Source of the DNA: Larimichthys crocea
Lineage: Eukaryota; Chordata; Actinopteri; Sciaenidae
Direction: 5' to 3'
Assembly: GCF_000972845.2 (NCBI RefSeq)
Contig: NC_040032.1
Span: 21,066,248-21,130,247 of the forward strand
Length of the DNA stretch: 64,000 bases
Program-made: the position numbers and the translations under genes
Part shown: positions 22,438-33,531 of the stretch, in pieces
How positions within the stretch are numbered: the first letter of the stretch is position 1
How the letters are laid out: each line of letters starts with the position of its first letter
Notes under the pieces: generated by a model
The model's input: only the letters and a program-made list of their open reading frames with translations
What the model was told of the DNA's origin: nothing
The model's database searches: none

Positions 22438-22503
22438 AGTAAAGCAATGCAGTGCAAAGTTCAAGTTCAGCTTTATCCAACTGTTTCTGACACTGGGATG
22501 TAA
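22321..22503 (+). CDS. Doubtful 60-residue open frame in the duplicated segment
   Basis: The frame starts at an ATG right after the second 22-bp word and ends at TAA. The product begins MSYHVLVKTPLPDDDQFVEN and is rich in Tyr, Asp and Val, with an ordinary soluble composition and no signal peptide or membrane segment. I do not recognise it. It could be a terminal exon, a retrocopy fragment or chance. Supporting it a little, its composition is protein-like and not simple repeat. Against it, copy 1 has a frame-breaking 41-bp duplication and is cut by the LINE, and no acceptor or partner exon is evident. Confidence 0.15.
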   Translation: MSYHVLVKTPLPDDDQFVENYDLGAKYTWIQLYDYFYNFSKAMQCKVQVQLYPTVSDTGM

Positions 22504-24931
22504 ATGTTTTACATTAAAAAACACACATGAGACGGTATCTTGGACACTTCCCATGGAAACCACTAGAATTAATGATTTTGTTTTGTGATTTAATATTTAT
22601 GTCTCGTTTTTTTTCTTGAGAACAACATTTTCCTGCATTTCTTTAAGCACTGCAGTCTTTTTTTCTTCCCACATCTCATTTTTCACTCCTTCTTCATGTT
22701 TAACACTCACCTGTTCTCCCTCTCATGCTCAGGCCCTCAGCTTTCCTCCCCTGTATTGTTGGCACTGCTAACAGGCTTTTTTTCGAAGTGGCCTTCAGAA
22801 GCAGCTGGATCGCCGCCGGGAGCCTTTGGAGACCTGCCAGGCCGTCATATGCCCCTCTCCACTTTATCCTCCTCCGCCTGCCCACCTCTGCTTTTCCTCC
22901 TCTACACATTTTAATTTTTTTTTTCCTCCTCTATGCCACCATTCATCCATCCTCCCCCTCACCCTCTCTCAGCCTACTTCTTTACTTATCTACCCCCCCT
23001 CATACTTTCTCTTCAGCCTCTCCCCTCAGACTCACATCTTTTCATCTCTTGCTGCTCTTTCCCTCCAGAATCTATCGTGCAGTAAAATCACTGCTCAATC
23101 TTTCTTCAACATTATACTGTCAAAAACAAATTGGGATTTCATGAAGCTAAACTATAATAGCTCTCTACTAGTTTCTCTTCAAACTACAATATTACTTTTT
23201 CTAAACATATCCCCCTGGGGAGGCAACCAAATGCCAAGAAAGAAAAAAAAAAAAGAAAAACCTAAACTTCATATCTCTTCTTCTTCTTTCCTCACCTTTT
23301 CTACCCATTTCTCTCTTTCTATTTGGGTCAACAGGATTTTGCCTCAGGTCTATCTTTAAGTGTGTTTTGGTACAGGTCCGACTGTCCTTATTTAAAGCCC
23401 CATTGTGGAACTTTTATCAGGCAAATGCAACTTATATAATATGTAACTTTGTTTTCCAGGTACAACCACCAATGAGAAGTACGTAACACTTTGCGGCACT
23501 AGGTCACACACCAACAACTATTTCACTTATATTGGTGAGACTGGATATTTTATGGAGAAAAGTTTTTTCCTCTGATGTCCTCTGTATCCTCTTAAAGAAT
23601 ATTGTCACCGTTGTATGACCCAGAAGATCACCTGTAGGTCCTTATATAACACTTGTATTCAGTTACACAAAACTAACATGGAACTGAAAACAGGAAAAAA
23701 AAAATACAAGGCCAAATAAAATGTGAGCAGTTCTGATGTCCTTCACATCTGCTACCTGCGTTCATTTATGAAATTAGATCAAATCTGTGCATTAAATCTG
23801 TTTTCTGATGTCAGTTCAAAATTTGATTTGGCCACCAGCTTCACTGCAGGAAATCCACTGACTTTAAGGTGTTTCCAAAATGAAGCATCAAAAAACATCC
23901 CAAAAAGTTGTGAGGGCATAAGGAAACCCTCAATTTGTGGCATCAACATGCAACACATGTCTAAGAGTTTTGGCAGCTCCTGTTCTGTGTTGCAATCAGT
24001 GCTCCAATGCGTGTTTCCTAACGCAACGTCTGGTAATCAGCGACCTCGGGCAGACACGCAATCTGTCAGTCAGTAGCTTGCCTTCAAAGTTTTTTTTCCC
24101 TCCCTTGGTCTTTTATTTATGCCTCTGAACGGTTTCTTTCCCCTTCCAGTCTCTTTTACCGTTTGCACCCAAATCTTTACTTTTATTTTGTGTATTTCTC
24201 TTCTTCAGAATCATTAGCAAACCCTAGACAATTTCTCATCGATCTGCAAATTATTTCGTGACGTCTCTGAGCAAAGCATTTAATCTCAAAGTTTAAAAAA
24301 TAAAAAATAAAAAAATACTTATTCGCTGTCAGAATGCTTTTAGAAAGTGTGGAAACTGATGAAATATGAAATATATGGAAGGTCTTGCTGGAAAAAAAGA
24401 GTGCTCAGTTAGCTTCCTTGAAGAATAAAGTTAAAAAAAAAAACATACACACAAACATGGATGCTCCAGGGCATATGCACACTCATGCACAGACACAAGA
24501 ACACAGACATGCAAGGTGAATATTAAATCTAAGGGTAACTTGTCAACAATCGGGCCTCTGGAAAATCAAGTTTTGGAAAACTTCTAAAGAAATGTATCTT
24601 CACAGTGGCTGTATGTCTGCAGCTCATCTCAAATGCATGAAACTAAAACATTAGGACCAAACATAGTCTGCATATGAATCCAAACTAGAACTCTGGTTGA
24701 CACTGCATATGGTTGCACATGGTCACTTTGTATCAAGATCTGAATCACGAAAAATAGGAATGACTCAAATTGCAGATTTAACCACACCAATGGTGTGATG
24801 AAGATGCACCAGTATTGGATAAATGTTAACTTCACAGTTTATCAGTCCTCCTCATGTTACACTCTGCTTTGTCACTGAATGTAAAAATAGGTTGTTTTGA
24901 GCTGAAGAACCCATTGCTGCTGTTTTAGGGA
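22504..24931. other. Spacer with a pyrimidine-rich part
   Basis: Plus-strand pyrimidine-rich sequence (CTCC, TTCCTC) occupies roughly 22690-23075. The open frames crossing it are low-complexity. The rest, including a 117-codon frame at 23723-24076, shows no recognisable motif. Confidence 0.5.
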
Positions 24932-25060
24932 TGGCAATATTGGTTGGTTTTGGCCCAGACTGACAACTATCTGATGAATTGCCATGAAGTTTTTGTATAG
25001 ACGTCTACGATCCCCAGAGGATGACTCCTATTGACTTTGTTGATCCCCTGAGGGCAGTCT
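24932..25060 (+). repeat. Interspersed repeat fragment (copy A)
   Basis: It contains 'CAGACTGACAACTATCTGATG', 'ATTGCCATGAAGTTTTTGTA' and 'GATCCCCAGAGGATGA', then 'TTGACTTTGTTGATCCCCTGA'. I recognise this order from an abundant fish repeat. A second diverged copy lies in inverse orientation at about 35975-36062. Confidence 0.5.
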
Positions 25061-25644
25061 TGTTTTCATGTGTTATGGTGAAACACCATGGCATTGCAGA
25101 GCAGTCAAACTGGGCTGCTGTGACAGCTTTGAAAGCAGGAATCAATCAACTCTAGACACTTTTGTCCTGCTGTTGACTGCTCCAACATCCCCTTGCTGCC
25201 ATCACTGAGACTGCAATTCATGCAGATTTCACCCGCTTATGTAAGGTAAGTTTGAGACCATACAGATGCTCATCTTCAGATGTAAACAAAAACTATGATG
25301 AAAAAGGTCACTGACCTTTTTCTTATGCCAAAGACGAGCTAAAAATAGATCTCTGACAAGAAAAAAAGCAACGATGATGAAACCAAGATAGTGATGCATT
25401 GGTAAGTATTAGGTATTAAAACTCGCACCCATCCCACCCATTACAACAGCCAGTCTGCACCACCTGACCCTCAAAAATATCCAATAATCAATGACACAAG
25501 CTCAACCCAACATACGACACACAAACTAAGTATAATAGTAGCACAATTGTTAGGACTGGGTGGCGCATGGCTCTCCAGGGGGCTAATCCTGCTGATGGGA
25601 ACAGCTAGAAGCTGCTTTCTTTTTTCCTAAGCCTACACAGTAGT

Positions 25645-25770
25645 TGACAACAGTAGTTGACTTTTGTCAACTAAAACTGGACCAACATGTGTTGAGTTGA
25701 CTAACAAAAAAAAGAGTTTAATCTCAAGACTAAGACTGAATCTAAAACATCTGCCAAAATGATCTCCAGT
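25645..25770 (+). repeat. Possible fish interspersed repeat fragment
   Basis: Repeated GTTGAC/GTCAACT words and the phrase 'AAGACTAAGACTGAATCTAA' followed by 'ATCTGCCAAAAT' resemble a common fish repeat that I remember only loosely. It lies just upstream of the decayed LINE and may belong to it. Confidence 0.3.
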
Positions 25771-25842
25771 CCAAGTTCAGGTTCCCAACAACTATGGTAC
25801 CAGATGGATCCCTTGCAATCCTTCAACTCGTCTTTTATGAAA

Positions 25843-26270
25843 GGGAAACCGACGCAATCTGTTGTACTTTACAAGTACCTTTGGCATTGTGCTCAGCCAT
25901 AAGTTTAAATGGGACCTGTGGACTGACCCCATAAGCTCTAAGACACAACAAACAATGAACTTTTTAAAGGAATTGCTGTCCTTTAATGCCCACCACAACG
26001 TGCTCCAAATGTTTTACTGTGCTTTTATTGGAAGTGTTATAACTTTCTGCTGGTTTGGCAATGCAGAGAAAGACTGTGAGGGAGTCCGTTAACAAGGTTT
26101 GAATGCATTAGTACAGTACAGAGACAGAATGATAAAGAAGGCAAACAACATTGTGGGTGATCTCATTTGAATTGTTGCCATCTAAGTAGCCATATTGCCC
26201 CCCTCTATTGTCTAAAAATAGATCCAAGTTTTCATTTGTTCCACAAGCCATTAAGTTCGGTGACAGGTGG
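25843..26270 (+). pseudogene. Decayed LINE reverse transcriptase (L2/CR1/Rex1-like)
   Basis: Across two or more frames the plus strand encodes fragments typical of the C-terminal part of fish L2/CR1/Rex1-type reverse transcriptases. YKYL is followed after a frameshift by GIVLSHKFKW, then NFLKELLSFNAHHNVLQMFY, CAFIGSVITFCWFG and, further on, SKFSFVPQAIK. In the family these correspond to the 'YLGV..D..L.W', 'L..F.V....L..FY' and final 'F.PRAI' regions after the catalytic core. The catalytic YADD box is not present, so only the tail survives. Frameshifts and a stop show that it is dead. It is old compared with the L1 at 14-20 kb. The clade is uncertain. Confidence 0.7.
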
Positions 26271-28544
26271 TGCAGTAGCACTGCATACAAGATGTGTATG
26301 TGTACGAGTTTGTCTCGTGGTGACTTTTGTGATGAAATGCCATGATTGTGATGCAAACCAATTTCCCCATGGTTACAAATAAAAGTGTCTTGATTTTTAA
26401 GAAAATAATTAATAATATGAAAAAAATGTAATCAGGAAAATGCATTTACACGCAAACAAGTTTAAGCGCTAACTGTTATCGGTGAACCCAGTTGGATTCT
26501 TTGCATATTTAGAAGCTCTTTGGCCTTCTCTCTATTTTGTTTGTTTTGCTTTTTTTGTTTTCATTTTCAATAAAGAAAAACAGGTTCTGAGCTGTTCTCT
26601 CTACAAAAGGATCTTGTTTCCTCCAAAGCCTGGGTCTTCAACAGGTGTCCGTGACCCCTAGGTGGCCAACAGACTTACCGCAGAGGGGACTGCCAAATTG
26701 TTGTTTGCTTATATTTTGAAATATTTTATCATTTCTAAATAAATAAACATTATCCTTACATTACCCCAATCCAATTTAAAACCACAAATCCTTGTGCAAT
26801 CATGTGTGCAAGCTGAATGATAGTCCATGACATAACAGCAAGTTATAGTTATCCATGCATAGTTGAAACATGATGGTAAGTTTGAATATATTTTATAATA
26901 GTTGGGTTGATTTGGAAACTGTGCTGACTCTCACATTTTGTGTGGCCTCGGTTGGTTCATGCTCTCTCACATTGGCATGGTTCAAGTTCACCTTGTTTTA
27001 TATTGGTCATTGTCTACTGTAACTAATGTAATATAGGTTTACACTGACACATTTTCGCCACACACTTGTATTGTTGTTCTGGAAAATGTTTAGTTTATAG
27101 AGTAGAATGTGTTGGTAAAATAAAGGTTATAGGTCATAAGAATAAATGAATGTTAATTTCTGAATATCTGATTGTAATTTTGAGTCATAAGGTCACATTT
27201 GAGATGACGGCTTTCTGGCTAAACAAGCCTGTGGAAGCAGCACTCGTCCATCTGACATAACTTAGCTTCCTTATACCCAATGCCCTGGAATTTACCTTTA
27301 AGGAGACTGAAGGCTAATAGCTTATTATTATATGCATGGAAACAAGACATGTTTGGCACTTCAGGTCGCCCTACATTTTCTGTAAACCACCAGCTCTTTA
27401 ATAAAGAAAGAAAAAGAACAAATTAGATAGAAAGAAAAGTATGACTTTTTAATTATAGACTATGCTGTGTGGGTGGACATGCTTTATAGCCTTCAAACAA
27501 GAAATGTCAGCTTCAAATTGACAGTTACTGGCCAAATTACCATCTTATGCATGATCCAGTGAACTCCTGAGATCTTTACTGGCCTCCGTGTTCATGGATG
27601 GTACTGAAACACACAAGAGACCTATGAAATCTACACTCACAGTCTCTTCAGGACACAAACTAATCTAATCCTCTGATGTTTTTGTGCTCTGACTAAAAAT
27701 AATCTTAATGGCCTCCTGCTCCTTCAGTTTTTTTTACAGCAACCAAACAAAGCCGCAACACACTGAGAAGCTTAACTACCAAACCTCTCTTTCCTTTCTT
27801 TATTTTACAGTCCGTTGGCACCAAAGTAAGCCAAACATGTACCAGTCGACTAGTTACATGACAGCACTTTTTATTGTTCCTGGCATAGGGTCTCTTTGTG
27901 CTTCTATTTGATTTTATATAAAGCCATTTTCTGTTTCTTGCCTTAGGAAACACCTGTGAAATCAGTTTAACCGCTCCGGAAACATGACACAATGTGCCAG
28001 AATATAGCTGATTGCTCTGTGCCTTCGTATTTATTCGCACCAGTAAAACAGAGCCAACAGAAAGGAGGGGACCGGCTCCCATCATACCCTGAAGCAGATG
28101 CTGTGTAGGCCTGAATTCAGGAGAGGCACCTGTGCTTTTCTGCTCTGCTTCACTTCATTATAACACTGCATCACCAGTAGTAGAAGGTAACTCGTGCATT
28201 TACTTAAGTACTGTACACAAGAGATTTTGATATTTGTCAACCTGGGTATTTGTAAATGTAAGTGAAGCTGTAGCATGTTGAAAATATATATATTTTTTCC
28301 CCTTCAGGATCTTTGAACATAGCACATTGCTACTTTTCCTTAAGCAAAAAGATTTCAGCATTGTTACACTCAAGCAGACATGCAGTGTAGGAACAAACAC
28401 ACATCAAACTGCATGCATGCACAGATAAACAGAAACACTCACCTCAGTGTATGAGTGTGCTGATTCAGAGTTTCTGACAAGGTCCGGGGGATTTCTCTAA
28501 TCACCTGAGATAAGAAGGTAGAAAGATACGGTCAGCATGTGAAG

Positions 28545-28680
28545 GATACGGGCCGTCTCTAAGCTGATCATCTCCTCCCAGGCCCATATTATAATTTCCC
28601 AAGTTTCCCCAATTAAGGATTGCTGATGTGGGATCAGCGCATAGATCTCCCACATCATCACATTCATTGCAGAGGGGAAA
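28545..28680. promoter_or_regulatory. Possible conserved non-coding element
   Basis: A repeat-free block with CCAATTAAGG and other homeodomain-like words in a mixed-composition context. It has no coding frame. The call rests on composition and motifs only. Confidence 0.15.
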
Positions 28681-28820
28681 AAAAAGTGAAGAACTGAGGG
28701 ACCAGATCAGCAGAATTCCTCAACAATCCTACACAAACGAAGCTTTATGGAGCTCTTGAGGTCATTTCAACTCTCTGAGCTCTTGTTTCGGTTAAAGTTG
28801 TGCTGTGTGGGCTTTCATAG

Positions 28821-28850
28821 TTTTTTGTTTGTTTGTTTGTTTGTTTTTTT
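28821..28850. repeat. (GTTT)n simple repeat
   Basis: About five GTTT units flanked by T-runs. Confidence 0.9.
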
Positions 28851-28944
28851 GTCAAATCGCTGTGGTTTAGTTGTTGAACTGAGTTGTTGAATTTGATCAC
28901 ACTGGACTGCAGAAATGTACCTAAAAAAAGTGGTTATTAATAAG

Positions 28945-29016
28945 GTGTCAGTTTGTAATGGATCAATGCGTTCTTACCCCAACTTATGAGAAATGAGTTG
29001 GGGTAGGAACTGACAC
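28945..29016. repeat. Imperfect hairpin (15-bp stem plus outer arms)
   Basis: GTTCTTACCCCAACT (28970-28984) pairs with AGTTGGGGTAGGAAC (28996-29010) with one G-T wobble over an 11-base loop. Outer words GTGTCA (28945-28950) and TGACAC (29011-29016) also pair, leaving a 19-base one-sided bulge. It could be the inverted end of a small transposon or a structured transcript. The bulge is larger than usual for a microRNA precursor. Confidence 0.65.
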
Positions 29017-29846
29017 AGTTTGATTAGGTTTACGAACAAAAACTTAGAATAAAAGGTTAGGATTTGTTAGGTATGTAACGTAATGCATGTGACATAATTT
29101 AACATAACATACATATAAAGGTCATCATTCACTTTTAGTTTCACACCTATTTGAAAGCCCCATGTTTGTATAACCCATCCATTCAACCCAACCACCACCA
29201 AATGTGGACTTTCTTACACTTTATACATCACGATTTCAACGACACATCAAGCCATTACACCAGTTGGGTGCATCCAGAAATGACATTAGAGAGGTAAGAA
29301 CAGCGTCATAGTTTCAGTCAGTCACTGACCAAACACTTTGGAGTGAGGACAGCCTGCATGTATCAGAAAAATAACAGCTTCAGTGATGTAAACTGGATAA
29401 TAAAAGGTCACAAATGACAGATTTTTCTCCAAAGTTGGACACCTTCTCTGCTCATGATGGATGGCTGCTTTGAGAGTAAATGTGGCATTTAATATGATGG
29501 TGTAAATCAGATGAAAACAGTCGACACACAATCAATGAAGCTATTTAACTTTAGACAAACCAAAAAGAGTATCTGAGAATGTTTTAAGTTGAATAGTTTT
29601 TTCGGACTGCCAGAGTCAAAAGCATATTATGTCATTAAACAATAAATGAGCCACATTAATGGCATATGTCGACATTATTTAGGACTTCTGAAACTTCATG
29701 AAGGACTTTGTCAGTACAAATTAAAACAAATTTCCATTCTTCCCTTAAAAACAGATTCACATTCTTCCGATCAAATTAAATACAAATATAAAAATAAAGT
29801 TGCCGTGGAAAGCTCTGAAACCCTAAAACATTTTAGTTAGTATTAG

Positions 29847-29865
29847 TTTTTTTTTTTTTTTTTTT
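29847..29865. repeat. Poly-T run
   Basis: Nineteen T in a row. Possibly the A-tail of an unrecognised minus-strand retroposon. Confidence 0.9.
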
Positions 29866-31125
29866 ACTTTGTTCTCATGGTATCCATAAGTTTTAAGTCA
29901 AGTGCCTCCTAAACAATGCACAATGGCAACTCATGTTATCACTGTCAATGCTATGTTCTTACAGGTTTTCAGAGAGAGACATTTCTGAGCCATACTTTAG
30001 CTGTTTACTTATTTTATCCCATAGGATACATTAAAAGAGTCTATTAGGTCTGCACAATGTCAACGCTGAACCAAGAACATTATCACCAGAATATGTATGT
30101 TGACAATCATAAACAACTCAAATTTCTAAACAGATGTTCTGCAGGTGTTTTCCTGGAAGGATCAAAAGATAAAGCGACAACTTGTGACTAACGACTGTGG
30201 CCTCACTCAGTGGATTTTTGCTGAGCTCAGCAGGAACATTAAGTGCTGTAAAGAAAATTATAAAATTCCACTGTGGGCATAAATGCGGCACAGACGGCAG
30301 TTTGTAGCAGATGAGAAACAAGTTGTATCAATAGCAGTACTACAGTGCTTGGGTAGTGCAGTAAAGTGAAGATGTAGTAAAGCTGACTGCTGCATTTTCC
30401 ATCAGCAGATCCCATGTCAGTGTACAGAGCTGTCATTGACACCGGTGACGCACCTGGACTGGAGTTTTTAATGATTCCCTTTTAGGTTGGGGGATAAAAC
30501 TACTGTTGGAGGAATTAGCGGCTCAGCGGAGTGGAGGCACGCAGCATATGGAGGTTTAAAAATGTGGACGAATCAGCAACTTTTACTAAAAGGCACTCAT
30601 GGAAAACGCTTTAAATCTAACCCGACTTATTGGATGTAAAAAGGGGAAAGTGTCTGTGTGTACTGGCATATGTGACTTTAATTAATGTAAGTCATGGGTT
30701 TACCGCTTAACATTACAGATGATACTGTATCAGAAGTTCACAGAGGACGCTCATATCAATGCAGGAAGGTACGTGAGTTTTAGGTCTTAAGAAGACGCCT
30801 GCCATGCCAGAAAAATACAAAACAGATCAGTCTCACATTATAACCTGAAAAGTGTTTTTATTGTTACAACAAGATGTTTTTATTCACTCTATAAAAAGAT
30901 TTTTTAACGTTAGCATGGTATTCAAACTCATCGTAATAACGATTTCTAATATATGTCATCATATAACAATAAACATTATCATGTTATAGTGACTTAAGTT
31001 ATAACATATACGTTATCTCTAACAGGGAGGGTTTCCTAATAAAAACAAAAACAAAGAACAATCTTCTATAACAAACATTTAATATGATACCGATACTTGT
31101 TTGTGAGCATTATGTATGTAACAAT

Positions 31126-31147
31126 TAAATAAATAAATAAATAAATA
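31126..31147. repeat. (AAAT)n simple repeat
   Basis: About five AAAT units. Confidence 0.9.
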
Positions 31148-31679
31148 TTGGATTAACAATTTTAACTTCCTAGTTTTGTTATCAGAAACAATATGACCCT
31201 GATCTGAAAATAGATGCATACAATTAACCTTCACCAACCACAAACACAAGTCTTCTACAGCATAGCGACTATTTGCTCCCTAAGATATCAAATACAGTTA
31301 TTTGAATACCGACAACAATTTATAAGTTACAGGTGTTCGAGGCTAGCGGAGCACATTTCTAAACTAAAATAAAATCAAATAGCCTCTGCGTGGGCTGTAC
31401 ACTAATAAATTCAGATCTAATTAAGAACAAAATGTTCATTTAACCTTCGCGTCAGGCAAATACATAATAACTGCAGAGACAAACACTCACAGAAAAATAA
31501 AACTGCAGATGTTAAAAAGGTAAGGAAATCAGGGCTTGTTAATTGCGAACTTTCTCACAATCATAAGAGCAACTGCAGCAGATGCACCAGCAACAATATG
31601 CTCTTCATACTTGTGACGCATCGAGCGAACTGACCTCATTAATTTGATTTTCATTTTCATCTCCTTATGAAACAGTATT

Positions 31680-31980
31680 CATTCCCTACATGTGGTTCAT
31701 GGCTGAGCTGTGAATGTGTGACACTCCTAGCGATGTCACTTTTTTAATCATGTCTTTTCTATGCTACATGGACAATACAAGAATACAGCTGCCATTACAC
31801 ACACCGCCGCCCAATTAGAGCAGGAATGTGAATTAATGAGCGGGTCAGGGCGGGGTTAATGAAAGGTGGCGCTGATCTGCTGAGGGCTAAAATTAAAAAC
31901 TGTATCGTCTGTACGAATAAAGTTTCAGTTTCGATGCAGCTGCCCTCCTCTGACTCGCTATTATCATTTTAGTGCAGTCT
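31680..31980. promoter_or_regulatory. Possible conserved non-coding element
   Basis: Contains CCCAATTAGAGC, GAATTAATGAGCGGG and GGGTTAATGA in a G+C-richer island inside A+T-rich spacer, with no simple repeats and no coding frame. The cluster of TAAT cores fits a developmental enhancer, but this is inference. Confidence 0.2.
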
Positions 31981-33139
31981 CGTGTTTGTGCCATCACTCT
32001 ATCAAACTATCATACAGCGCTGAGCGGATGCTGAGAGGGCGGGCCGACAGGCGCCATATTTTACAGGGCGCTGTCAGCCTGCAGGGATGTCGCCTCCTGA
32101 GACTTCATTTGCACGGTTTCATGGAAAGAAAACAAAATAAAGCCCTTAGAGCGGGAAGAAGCAGAAACGAACACGTAATGTTCAGAATAATTACTAATGA
32201 AAGTGTTTATCTGAGGGTTTTATGGGTTTTACAAGTGATCCAATGGTTTAGGAGGGGAAACTACTGTCATCCTCTTGGGATCATTCAATATCCTGAATAT
32301 ACACTGTAAAAAAGCTACATCCTCCTAAGTGCTTTTGACTGCAAGACCTGAAATTACCTATTATGCATGAAGAGGGGTGATCATTTCTTCAAATAGTTTC
32401 GCTGCCGAATGTTTTGTACGAACAGGTGTTTCATTTTAGAGTAAAAGCCTTCCACTGCAGGTTCCTCTTCCGTGTGAATATCTCCGTACCAATTCACATC
32501 ATCTAACTCAACCAGATTTTTAGACTGTGAGTTTAAGTTGCTCTAATCAATATATAATAGATTCATGTGCGTGCCCATAGAGATATATCACTGAACTGCA
32601 CTCCCTCTCAACTCTATAGAGCTGTTTGGCATTTTTCATATCATCTTTTTAGCGTTGTGGTCCCATCTCAAAGATGGCAGCATTTTTGAGAAACACTTGG
32701 TGCGCTACTTTCCAAGCACCAAACAGCAGACAGACAGTCAGCGTACCTGTCAACATTCAGGCAGTAAGTATAGAAATGATTTTCTCTCTGGCATACCATC
32801 CTGCCCTGACATTTAGTCCGTCTAACTGCTCAGAGAACAAGTGTACAAACCCCCCTTGAATTGGGTTGTCAGTTTTGGTGACAAATGGTTTGAAAATGTA
32901 TCCGCATGATGATTATTCATAACAAATTTTGAGGAACATGCAACTCACCGGCATTACCGGGAGAAAAAAAAAACAAACAGGCGGGTGCTGGGAAATGAGT
33001 TAGAGATTTAACTGGTGGCTTTGTGAAGACCAAAACAGAGCTGAAAGAAGAGAGAACAGGTAGCCAGAAATAGGAAGTAGTCTGCCAGATGTGCACTGTA
33101 AATAGATTTATTCACTTTGTATAAGCTGAAAATGTGACA

Positions 33140-33216
33140 ATGTTTTATTTGTGTTCTGTTGTACTGCCCCAAGTGGCCAAAAGAAGAAAAAAAATAATCA
33201 ATGAATGCAGCTTTAA
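33140..33216. mobile_element. Possible end of a MITE-like element
   Basis: It ends in 'ATCAATGAATGCAGCTTTAA', preceded by 'TACTGCCCCAAGTGGCC'. I remember this arrangement as the terminal part of small fish DNA transposons. The matching opposite end was not found in the preceding 300 bp. Confidence 0.3.
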
Positions 33217-33328
33217 CTACAAACATGAGAGAAGACAAAGACAATTGAACTGCTTAACATCCATGACAGTGATTATACAAAGCCCACTCAGATAATTGTG
33301 TCCAGTGAGCATGCAAAGTGGTGAAGCC

Positions 33329-33531
33329 GGGGTGGTCGGTGGCGTAGTGGATTGTGCAGGCACCCCCGTGTATAAAGGCCTTGCTGCAGCTGGCTCCGGT
33401 TCGAACCCCGCATCGGACGGCCCTTTACTGCGTGTCATTCCCCTCTCTCTGCCCCCTGCTTCCTGTCTCTCCTCAGCTGTCCTATCAATTAAAGGCATAA
33501 AAAGCCCCAAAAATATACTTAAAGAAAAAAA
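33329..33531 (+). mobile_element. tRNA-derived SINE with target-site duplications
   Basis: The polymerase III boxes are clear: A box TGGCGTAGTGG (33340-33350) and B box GGTTCGAACCC (33398-33408). After the head comes a tail 'CTTTACTGCGTGTCATTCCCC', then 'CTGTCTCTCCTCAGCTGTCC' and an A-rich end. Flanking repeats AAAGTGGTGAAGCC (33315-33328) and AAAGTGGTAAAGCC (33532-33545) differ at one base and mark the target-site duplication. It codes for no protein and would be moved by a LINE enzyme. The same tail occurs in the element at 45853. Confidence 0.9.

Larger units (their letters stand above)
26271..33328. other. Long spacer with no recognisable gene
   Basis: Seven kilobases of A+T-rich non-coding DNA. 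Simple repeats occur at 28821-28850 (GTTT), 29847-29865 (poly-T) and 31126-31147 (AAAT). A hairpin at 28945-29016 and two mixed-composition blocks are listed separately. None of the short frames resembles a known protein. Confidence 0.5.

Noticed and set aside
22826..23359. 177-codon plus-strand frame
   Set aside because: It lies in a pyrimidine-rich tract and is rich in Ser, Leu, Pro and Phe with no motif; composition explains its length.
23723..24076. 117-codon plus-strand frame
   Set aside because: No recognisable motif and no start context; length is within chance for this window.
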